NCBI GenBank assembly: GCA_037074705.1
Contig: CM073591.1
Coordinates: 9,150,587-9,214,586, forward strand
Source of the DNA: Zhengitettix transpicula
Lineage: Eukaryota > Arthropoda > Insecta > Orthoptera > Tetrigidae
Length of the DNA: 64,000 nt
Direction: 5' to 3'
Numbering within the stretch: position 1 is the first letter of the stretch; each line of letters starts with the position of its first letter. This document shows, one piece after another, positions 36,061-48,000 of this stretch. The notes below the pieces were generated by a model. That model worked only from the letters and a program-made list of their open reading frames with translations. It did not search any database and was not told the origin of the DNA. Both the position numbers and the translations under genes were made by a program.

Positions 36061-39000
36061 CGGTACGAGGAGACTGTCTGGAAGAATAAAAAAAACATAT
36101 TCTATGATTGTTGGGTCCGAAACTTTTCAGACCACCCTCGTGTATATATATACATACATACATATTTGTTATTAATTAGAACGCCACAGTGACGTCATCA
36201 CCCAGTTTAAAATCACAACAGTTTAGTTAGGTTTATTTTCCAGAGACAACCCATAAATCCACAATGACGTCATCAGCATTAAATTGTGTTTTTTTTTGGA
36301 ATTTAGAAATCCCCCATGACGTAACGTGACGTCACCACCATCCGTATTTCAGTCGCTTTTCTGATACATTTACAGCCTCCGTGACGTCATCAGAATTTTT
36401 TGGTTGTTGTTGACATTTAGAATCCCCCCCCCTTAAAATACCCCAATCCTGACGTAACGTGACGTCATCACACCGGAATTAATTTGTTTATTTAAGTTTC
36501 TTTTCAGAGCACCATTAATAGAACAATGACGTCATCAGTATTATTCGTGTTTTATTTACGAAACCCCGTTACGTGACGTGACGTCATCACCATCATCCGT
36601 TATTTACGTATTTCAGACGTTTTAGTGAACACATTTAAAGCTTCCATGACGTCATCAGATTTGTTTTTGTTATTTAGAATCCCCCCTTAAAATACCCAAA
36701 CTTGACATAACGTGACGTCATCACCCCGGAATTTATTTATTTTATTTAAGATTCTTTACAGGGCACCCTTAAAAGAACAATGACGTCATCAGCATTATTA
36801 GTGTTTTTCTTTAAAACCGCCCCAGTAAAGTGACACCGCCCCCACCTCCGCCCCTCTCACCACAAGTCGACCTGTGACATGGCCTGACGTCATCAGTCAG
36901 AATTTATTTAATTGAGTTAATTTTTTTCGAGCACCGTCAAAGCCACACTGACGTCATCACCCAGTTTAAAATCACAACAGCTTTATTATATTTATTTTCT
37001 ACATAGCTATAAATGCACAATGACGTCATCAGCATTTTGTTACGAAACGTGACGTCATCACCATCATCCGTTATTTACGTATTTCAGTCGCTTTAGTGAA
37101 CACATTTAAAGTCTCCATGACGTCATCAGATTCCGTTGTTGCTGCTGCTGTTGATATTTAGAATCCCCCCTTTAAAATACCCCAACCCTGACCTAGCGTG
37201 ACGTCATCACCCCAGAATTTATTTACAGGGCACCCTTAAAAGAACAATGACGTCATCAGCATTATTAGTTATAGTGGTATGTTTTTAAATGATAAATTAA
37301 GAGGATATTTTACAGAATTTATTAATTAATTATCTGAACATGGACAAAAAAGAAATACGGTCTTGAGTCAGCCTGACAGAACAGTTTGATCCCTTAGTCC
37401 CAAGTTAATTCCCCCAGGGCGCGTCAAGGATTCAGACACTTGGCAGTTACCTCGCGTTGTTGATCTCTGGTGGCCGTGGTCACGTGGCACCCTCGCTCTC
37501 TCAGAGTCCTCTGGGGCTGTACTTCCGTCTCTGGCGACGGTTTGTCCTTCTCTGTGCCAGTACTTTCTTCACAGCCCCCACGCTGGATATGAAAAAATCG
37601 ATCGTCTCCATGGATCGATGGATCGATCTTTCCTGAACCAAAAAATGTCATTCGTTCAGGCAGTCACGTGCTAATTCAAATTTCTGGGGGGTTTTGCAGA
37701 GAGACGTTTCGCACCACGGTGGTGCGACAGCCCAGGTAACTTCCGAGGGTCAACAACCTACGTGCCTAAGGCCAGACGGAACGGATTATCTATCCGTCAC
37801 GGCGGCGCCTGGTCTCAGATTCCAACTTGCCAAGCTCTCAACCCTTGCTAATATCTAATTATATTAAAATGACATATATATATCAATAATAAAACTATCG
37901 CGCTACAATATAAACCCATAAACGTATTTAATTATATATTAAACTCAGCGACATCCATAACCTTGGATTTGACTCCAATCTCGGTTGTATTCGAGTTCTG
38001 ACAGGACCTCTCCACCCCCCCCCCCCCATCACCCTAATGGTGGTGTAGGTGGTTGAAATTATATACAAACATTTCACCACTATCAATCTCTTTGATACCG
38101 GAAAAAAAATTATCCGACGCTTAAATCAGCCGTTTTAGCGTGTTTGAAACTTTCCACCCCTGGCCTCTGGGAGTTGTACACGTGTCCCCCACAGGGTTTG
38201 TTTCCTGGTCGAAAGGAACACGTGCAGGAACTTTGCTCCACGGGTGTTGTATTTATTAGGTACTGTATTTATTAGAAGAGAGAGAGAGACTTGCAGCATC
38301 CGGCCCCAGCGACTCGAGGACGCTGCGGCCGCCATGTTTGCAGTCTGCTATTGTAGAGGAAGCGACGAGCGTGAAAGGATGGACAGACAGTGAGTGACAC
38401 ACGCGCTGCTTCTGGGAATCGCGCTGCGAGTGATTCAGAGAAGCTCTTCTGTTGTTAAACAGGCAAGTGCAAGGCTGCAACACGGACAGCGGACCAACTC
38501 CACATTCACGGGCACGTCTCCCACGTGGCGATCAACGGCACTGAAATAGTCGCTGGGTTGTCGATAGTTGTATTACTGATATATATATGTATTTTTCATT
38601 TTAATATAATTAGATATTAGCAAGGGTTGAGAGAAATGGCAAGTTGGAATTTGACCAGGCGCCACCGTGACGGATAGATAATCCGTTCGGTCTGGCCTTA
38701 GGCACGTAGGTTGTTGACCCTCGGAAGTTACCTGGGCTGTCGCACCACCGTGGTGCGAAACGTCTCTCTGCAAAACCATCCAGAAATTTGAATTAACACG
38801 TGACTGCCTGAGCCAATCACATTTCTTGGTTCAGGAAAGATCGATCCATCGATCCATGGAGACGATCGATTTTTTCATATCCAGCGTGGGGGCTGTGAAG
38901 AAAGGATTGGCACAGAGAAGGACAAACCGTCGCCAGAGAAGGAGGTACAGCCCCAGAGGACTCTGAGAGATCGAGGGTGCCACGTGACCACGGCCAGAGA

Positions 39001-42000
39001 TTTTATTTTAGGGCAACAGGCTACATGAGGGTGATCCACTTAGGGCAACTCCCCTTTAATAGCATAGGAAGGGATTTGAAAGGGGGGATGCGGAAGGGTA
39101 GAGGAAGGCAGCCAAGGGTTAACTAGGGGCCCCCGGGCTATGGTTTAAGAATACTACCCGGCATTCGCCTAAAAGTAATGCAGGAAAAACCCTAGAAAAA
39201 CATGCATCACGTAGGTCGGGCATTGGGTACTTGTCCCACGCCCTTCCGATAGCGGGAGAGGAGTTTGCTGTGGGGACGCAGCATTCCCTTCTCCGTAACT
39301 CGACCAGTTTAGGAGGCAGCTGGCCGTACTGTTCCAATGCGAACAGCGGACAACTCTTACCGTATGCCCCAAGGTCTGTGACCCCGGAACATACACCTCT
39401 CAGAACAGGCCTCGGCTTGTGGGAACCTTAGTTCAAAAACGGAGAGAGGAGGAGGCATCCCCAAAGGTAGCCCCTCCTGTCTCTCCTACAAGGTTCTGAC
39501 TGCGAGAAAATAGCCCTCGCAGACATTTAGCCGGCCAGAGATCAACAACGCGAGGTAACTGCCAAGTGTCTCAATCCTTGACGCGCCTGAGGGAATTACC
39601 GTAAACCATGGTTTAACTTGGGATTAAGGGATCCGATTGTTTTGCCTTCTGACTTATTTTATTTTACTCTTAGTTCAGTTAAATGATTATTAAATTCCGT
39701 AAAATATCCCTTTACGTCATCATTTAATGAGACCGACCACTACAACTTCCACCGTCCCGACGAAGTATTTAATTCTAAATTAATCTCTCAGTCAAGAAGT
39801 GATTTAACCTAACCCCAGTGCAGTTAATTACGTCATCAGCAGAGTAAAAATACTCTTAGTACCTTAAGAGTGCCAAAAATACTCCCCGGTGCCCTGAGAG
39901 ACTTAATTAATATACTCGGCACCACACATACACAAGTACTACCTTAAGAGAGTTAATTATACTCCCGGTCCCTTAAGAGGGTCAGAAATACTCCCGCTAC
40001 GTTCAAGGTAGTCAGAAATATTCCCAGTACCTTAAGATAGTACCTTAACCGTCCGCTAGTGGCGCTAGGTCAAGGGGACCGACGCAATGTAATTTATTTG
40101 TTATCCTCAGGAGCCAGGTCAGATGCAGGGGTGAACTCCTGGGGATAACAAAGACATTAAATTGCGCCGGTATCCCTTGACCTAGCGCGACTAGCGGAGG
40201 GTTGTGGTACTATATTAAGGTATGGGGATTGTTTCTGACCCTCTTAAGCCTGCGGCAGTACAATTAACACTCTACTTGCTGTCCGTCTCGTTTAATGGAC
40301 GTGATGAATTATGTACACATGTGTGTAAAGTGCTGTACGTTAAGTGTCTGTAAAAAGAGATTCAAAATAATTGATTCTGAAAAGTTGACCAGCGACGGAA
40401 TAGTTAACTGGCCCCTGGCGTGTTACTTTACGGGGGGGGGGGGGGGTTAAGGCACACAGAAACACTCCCGTTACTGTAAATACTCCCGGTTCCTTTACAG
40501 AGAGAGACAAGAATTCACGCGGGTGCCTTCTGCGAGTCAGAGATACGTTCATCAGATGAAGAGAATCAGAGATATTCCCCTTCAGCCTGAGAAGGACAAC
40601 ATTACTTCCACACATACATCATCGGCCTTTTATACCACCAGAGGGTAGTAGTCGTGTCTTACCCCCATAGTGTTTGTTTCCGGTACTCGCCCCACGTGGT
40701 TAAATACACTGGAGCGTGACATTATCAATATGGTGAGTCCGCAGTCGCAGTCAGTTTATTGCCCCCCCCCCGCCCCTTCCTGACCCTCCCTTTTCTTCCT
40801 CGTACTCCTCCGTCTTTTACGGCCAAAGCCCCGAGGGAGGGGGGGGGGGTTTCTAAAGCAAGCAACAACGCGGCCGTAAATGCAATTGGACGCTTTGAAA
40901 TTGATATCGCACAGCCTGAAAACTCGAGTCAGCCATTAAGTTTTACGGTCTCGGGACACAAAGCAACCTTTGAAACACGACACCGGCGTTCTAATCTCTG
41001 GCAGTCGCCATTGTCCCGCAATTATCTTCACGGCGCGGATCACAATGGCGAAACACGAGCCCCGTTGCATCACGGTCGCGGAGGAACGGAAAATCACACC
41101 CGTTTATCGCTCTTTGGTTCCCCAACAGTCTCCAGGGGGCCTCTGCGAAGGTCACTCCGATATTAATGCGCGCCATTTATTATCCACGTTGGGCAACTCC
41201 CCTTTAATAGCTTAGGAAGGGACTTGAAAGGGGGGATGCGGAAGGGTAGAGGAACTTACAGCTTCATCCCGCGGCTTTTACAGCGTGCATAGTCTCCAAA
41301 CATGGTCAGGAGTTGGTGCAGTATCCCACGCGGAAGCCTGCGAGGGCTGTTCTCTCACAGGCAGAACCTTGCAGGAGAGATACGAAGGGGCTACCTTTGC
41401 GGATGCCTCCTCCTCTCTCCGTTTTTGAACTAAGGTTCCCACAAGCCGAGGCACCTCGGCCTGTACTGAGAGGTGCATGTTCCAGGGTCACAAACCTTGG
41501 GCATACGGTAAGAGTTGTCCGCTATTCCCATTGCAACAGTCGGCCAGCTACCTCCTAAACTGGTCGAGGCACGGAGAAGGGAATGCTGCGTCCCCACAGC
41601 AAACTCATCACCCGCTATCGGAAGGGCGTGGGACAAGTACCAAATGCCCGACCTACCTGATGCACGTTTTTCTAGGGTTTTCCCTGCATTTCTTTAGGCG
41701 AATTGCCGGGTAGAATCCTTAAACCATAGCCCGGGGGCCCCTAGTTAACCCTTGGCTACCTTCCTCTACCCTTCCGCATCCCTCCTTTCAAATCCCTTCC
41801 TATGCTATTAAAGGGGAGTTGCCCAACGAGTGGCCTGTTGCCCTAAAAAGAAAAAAAAGGAGCAATATCCCGAATACTGGCGTGCCCTCTTTCACTTTCG
41901 TGACCTGCTTGCCCACCCACACCTTCTTCAACCCCCCTCTCGTGATAGCAACCGTTGCTTTTGGACGCCACAGCAGCAGAAGCCATCTTGACGCTATGAA

Positions 42001-45000
42001 AGCGCCACTGACGGGAACGGGTTGAAATGTATTCGACCACAAGCCGGGGAACTACGACCGTCCATAAAATTGCAAAGATGGTAGAATGAAAAATAAAATT
42101 TAAATAAAAAACAAGATGTGCATTACTATGAGGACTGTTTCAGAGGACGGTAAATCATTTTTCCTTCTTTGTGGTCTTCATGTCCTTGGTTTTAAAAAGG
42201 AGAATCTAAAGTAATAATAATAAGGAACTAAGCAGACTTCTCACCTCAACGAGTGCTTTTCATCCTCCATGAAAATACTTTGCGCGCGATGGGTGCCGCG
42301 ACCCAAAAAACGGATTCACCCCGGCGATGTGGTGGCTCCCAGGGGCCGTAAAACAATCAAAGGCAATGGACAGAAGCTTCCGACGTCGAGGAAGGAACAG
42401 CAGTCGTAGATTTCTTGGGAAAAGGGGGCGGCACAACCAACGACTGGGCCGTTTTCTAGAAACCGTAATTATTTTTGTTGCACTTGTATCTGCCTTTGAT
42501 GTGATTGGGAGCGGCGACGAGCCAACCAACCACGCTCTAAATCACCATCACCGTCCCGTCCCAAAGAGAGTTTAGTGCCGCTCTCTGAGAAGTTCCCCCC
42601 CCCCACCCCCCGTCTGCTGCAGCGACAGGAGACGACTGAAAAGATCCGGTCTCTTCGAATCGTTTTTCCCAGAAGGTCCCGTCTTACGGTTCGTCTTTTT
42701 CCTCTTCTTCACTTTTACGAGCCTCGCCGCATCTGTCCTGAAATTACTTCCATCCCCCCCTTCCCGCCCCCACGCCCCCGCCACCCCCCCCCCTGAAAGA
42801 ATAGAAGCAACACACACACACACACACACGTGTTCTCTCTCTCTCTCTCTCTCTTTGAACACACGGGATCGAGCCTCTGAGAGAGACGCTGCCATCTAGG
42901 AGCAAGCGCACGCACTAACACACGCCGGCCGCCATTTTCCCTCACCAACAATACGGGACGGGCGATTCCAGTTTCCTCCGGGATATTACGAGCGCCTTTG
43001 TGGATGTCTATGTTTCTTCAGTCGCGTTTCCCAACCCCTTCTTTTCTTACCATGCCCCAGTCAGGTCTTCCTAATGTCGCCCCCCCCCCCCTGTGTACCA
43101 TAGTATTTATACTAAAAAAAATGGAACTATTTCCTAAAGAAGCGCCTAATTTTTAACTCCTACAGTAATTTATTTTAACCTGAGAGCCTTTTTCTATTTG
43201 ATTTGCCACGTGTAGTAGACAACCCCTTAGCTCTACACTCTAGTAGTTCATCTCACTCACCACCTACCTGCAAGCGTGTCTCTGTGGAAAGCAACACAGT
43301 TGTTGCTCCTGTATGAGCTAAACCACAGTGAACGGTTTTTAAAATTCGAATATCCCCCCCCCCTGAGCATTCAAATTGCCCCCACCCCCCTCTCCTCCAC
43401 CACTGTGGCCGTGACGTGGGCCCCCACGTTGGGCAACACAAAGGATGGACATGGAGGATGAAATGCGCTCGTTGAGGTGAGACGTCTGTTTAGTTCCTTA
43501 TTACTATTATTATTACTTAAGATTCTCCACTTTAAAACCAAGGAGGACATGAAGACCACCGTCGTCTGAAATAGTCCTCGTGTTATAGGGACATAGTAAT
43601 GCACACTATTTCTTCTAGATATTATTATTACCGTAGAACTACCGCTGACAAAGCTCTCAGGTCTCCATATCTTTGACAAATACACTTCAGAGAGAGAGAG
43701 AGACACGCACACAGAGATATTCTTCTTCAGCGGCACCATCTTCGTCACGTTTCTCGTGCCGCTGAAGATCATCATCCTTCAGTCTCACTGTCAATCGTGG
43801 TGAATTATTATTATTTTTTATAAACGCAAATACCTTTGATACGAAGAAACTCTGCATTCATTAATCTTTGACACGTTGCTTGCTACTTTCATTTCACAGA
43901 CAGATAAAGAAAGAAGAAGTCACAGATAATATTTTTGTTTGAGTTCCCTGTGTGGAGAAGAGGGCCGAGGCGTGGGTCTAGAGATCCAACTGCAGGACGC
44001 TGAATACGGGGGGGGGGATTTAATCCAAATCCGTAAATTACGTACTTATGATGTTTTGAGGCCCAGTGCCGGTTTCCGCCCCCCACCCCTTTATCATATA
44101 AATTTTTCGCTATTGACGTGATTACATGAACAAGTCCTCAACTACCTGGAACCTCGGATGAGCCTCCCCTCTCTGGTCAGCTAACGGACACCGGATTCCT
44201 CAATGCAAAAATTGTTCCATCAGCGTGAAGCAACCTTTTTCAATATGTTGTATATCTTATAAATAAAAAAGAGTGTATGTATGTTTGTATGTTTGTATAT
44301 TTGTATGTTCGTTATACAAATCTACACCGGTAGAGAAAATTTCACCAAATTTCGTACACGTGTTCTCTACGACCAGGAAACAAACACTGTCGGGGTGAGA
44401 CATGTCTACCACCCCCAGAAGTGGGGGTGGACGAGGGTTGAAATATTTAAACATGCTAAAACAGTCGATATTTCAGTCGGATAAATATTTTTAGGGGTCA
44501 AAGATATTTTATAGTCTTTCCACTGATGATACCTTAATATAATTTTCAACCTCTACACCCTGGGGAAAGAGCACCCCTACCGTTTGGGGTGGAGAATACA
44601 AATCTATTCCGGTGGATCAAATTCTTCATACAAGCTAACACAGTCAGATAAATAATTTCCGGGTAAAAGTGATTAATAGTGTTTGTACCAATGTATGTGA
44701 GTAAAATTTCAAACATTTTACGGCATGGGAAAGTTGAATTGTAGGGGTGGGGGTTGAGGAATATTACAAAAAAATAACTCGAATATAAACGAGACTGGAG
44801 TCAAAAGCAAAGTTATGGATAACGCTGAGTTTAATTATGCTATAAACTAGCAATTAACCTCCCAGGGACGGGCGTGGTCGGGAGTGGAAATTGTCAAACA
44901 TGTTAATCAACTTTTCAACTAAATATTTTTCCGGATCAATGAGATTTCTCTACATTTACACAGATTATAACTTCAACCCCTTTCGGGCTTATCAGTAGAG

Positions 45001-48000
45001 CACTTTTAGGTGTTGGGTGGAGGAACGCTGCAATAAAATAACGCGAATACAACCGAGATTGGAGTCAAATCCAAGGTTATGGATGTTGTCCAGTTCAATT
45101 ATAGCATCAAATTGGCCATTTAGCCCCAAGGGGCGGGAGTGGATGGGATGGAAATTTTCTAACATGTTAAATCATCGATATTGGCGTGGAATAAATAAAT
45201 GCCGGGACCATTGACGTTGATAGTATTTCTACCGATGTTGTTTGTAGGCATGATAGGGAAAACAACCGAGATTCGAGTCAAATCGAAGGTCATGGATGTC
45301 GCTGAATTTATTTATGACAGTCTGGACAACGCGCGGGTATCGGCTGGGTTGGGATGAGTTGACCGGCTGTTTTTTGCGTCGATTAAATATATTTCGGGAT
45401 GAATTAGATTAATAAAATTTCCCTACATGTTCTCTGTGTATAATTTCAACCCCTTTCGGACTCGGAAGGGTGCACCCTTAAGGGTTGGCGTGGAAGTAGC
45501 ATTACATAAAAAGAAACCAGAAACTATCAGGATTGTCACTGAGTTTAATTATGACATTAAACTTGACCGTTTAAGTCCCCGAAGCGGGAGTGGTCGGGGG
45601 TGAAAATTTTCAAACATGTTAAACGGTCGATATTTGCGATAATTATTTTCTGGGGTTAATTACTTTGAAAGTATTTATACCGATGTTGTTTGTGTATAAT
45701 TTAACCCCTGTGAGGGGAGCAAGCTTAGGGGTGGGGTGGAGGTACGTTAAATAAAATCCCGCAAAAACAACCGAGATTCGAATCAATTCCGAGACTATGA
45801 ATGTCGCTGAATCTAATTGTGACAACCCTGGGGGGGTAACGCGACGGGTTTGGGAGGTGTTGGGGGCGGCGGGGGAATAAATTTTCAGACTATGTAATCG
45901 GCCGATTTTTGCGTGGAATACATTCTTTTTCATTATCGCATAATTGTGGGGGTGGTCATCTTCTAACATGTAAAAACGGGTTCATCCCGCTTCGGCATGG
46001 GAGGTGAGCACATTTAGGGATAGGGTTCGAGGAGCTTTACATAAAAATAGCTCAAAAGTAACCAAAATTGGAGTCTTATGGATGGTTATAGATAAATGAC
46101 ATCTCGGGCAACGCCGGGCACCCAGCTAGTATACATATATATTGTAATGATTTAGACTTTATTACATAAAAAAATACATTAAAAAATAGATTGGGCGCCA
46201 GCAGCTATATATATATATATATATATACATACATACAATGTGCAAAAAAAAAATTATCTCCGGCTTGGTTAATGCAATCCTCCTCCTCTACAAGGTAATG
46301 TGGCTTAGTTCCGTCCTGTGTCTGAAGGCACTTTACATTAATGGCGACCCTTACTTTACCTCGTAGCATCAGCAGAGGATCACTGGTCTTGTAGCAGCCT
46401 CACGATCTCCTTCTTCGGCCTCCACGCGATGGACGTCCACACTCCTAAACTCTTGTTCCTTACAGCCCGCCAAATTTTGCACCCTCTCGCCTCTCTCACT
46501 CCACTTTCAGTCCTCCTCTCTCTCTCTCTGTCTGTCCACTTTCACCCGCGTGCGGAGTATATACCCTTACTCTCCCTCCCCCAAACGATGCAAAAAAAAA
46601 TAGGACGCGTACCCTCGGCTTCTTGGGGCCTCTCAGGCACACGTGCACGTTTAATTAATTCCCTCTCAGGCCCGCGGACAAAAGGGCGGCCACTTACCGA
46701 TTTATTCACTACAATATATTAAAAACTGTCACTATATAAAAATAAACGCTCCTAAATCATTCATCCGATTGCGATGAAACATTTGTGAGACGTCTTTCCA
46801 CACCCCCGCGATGATCTCCGTCCGCCTTTCGAAGTGTTAGGAAACTCTCAAGTGGTGAACGTGGATGAAATTTAAAAACCATGCTATAACGGCCAATACT
46901 ATCGTTGATTAGTTACCTATGTGATTGAATACTTCTTATCCACATGTATTTAGTATATAATTTCAACCCCCTTAAAGCCCCAATAAGTGAGGGGATGGAG
47001 GAAGGGGTTACGTAACGCGAAACTACCGAGATTGGTGTCAAATACAGGGTTACAGAAGTCGCTGAGTTTAATTCTGACATTCACTACGTCAGTCAAGCTG
47101 TACTTCAGCTCCTAGGACTGGGGGTGAAACAAATTTCCGTATACAGTCTTAAAAGCGTAGACCAAACGTTATACGCATGTTACTCACGATCCAGGAGCAA
47201 ACACTGAAGGGGTTAAGACACACCTGACAGCTCTAGAAAGCTGGGGGGGGGTTGAAATTTAAGAACATTCCAAAACGGCCATTATTACCGTCGAATAAAA
47301 TGTTTTCGGGGTCGCTTAACTTGATAGCGTCATTCTAGAATTCCTAAGTGTCTTATTTCAACTCCAGGAGGCAAGGGAGGGAAGCGCCCTTACGGTAAGG
47401 GTGTTTGTGGAAGGAGGGTTAAGGCGTTAGTGTCTATTCCGCGCTTATAGCAGTCGCTGAGTTTAATTCTCGCATTAACCGTGGCGGTAAACAACTACCC
47501 GGGCAACGACGGGACTTCCTTGACCACGGGAGGTGACTCCGGAAGGTGTTGGCTCTCTTTGCAGAAGCTGTACCGAGTGATAGCGTCTCTGGCGATTGTC
47601 TCCCTGCCTGCCACCACGGACGGGACACGTGTTGTTGATACGTGCCTCTGCAGAAGGCACGTTCCTCGCCAAGGGCACGGCCCGCAATAAAATACTGCTG
47701 CTGAATATCAACAACGTCACGATCCCACGAACTTTGTTGTGCACGAGACGAGATTAGTTCAAAGAATTTGAATCTGGCAATGATGTCAACATAAAGGCAG
47801 AGACTGTCCACGTGAGTCGTTTACGGTTCCTACTACGAGGCTGACCTACTCAGTCCCCGCTGAAGCTTGTCCTAACCCACCGGCCCGTACGACCCACAGT
47901 CCTTCAACAACTACCCTTCAGAGATTGGACAATCTGTGGAGAAAACCAAAAGCTCAGTACGTTTCATCTGGATGAGACTTAATCACGACGTTGCATTCAA

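Noticed and set aside
35727..37255. CRE array as a CRISPR or phage-type direct-repeat array
   Set aside because: Eukaryotic, no conserved long repeat, spacing irregular, and the recurring word is a palindromic bZIP site.
40759..41166. 135-aa open frame
   Set aside because: No recognisable domain, Kozak context or splice structure; kept as unrecognised DNA.
42572..42895. 107-aa minus-strand frame with Arg/Glu and Val/Cys runs
   Set aside because: It is translated from GA and CA microsatellites.
47434..47811. 125-aa minus-strand frame as a gene
   Set aside because: Overlaps Helitron end sequence and carries no recognised domain; similarity to the mariner nearby could not be supported.
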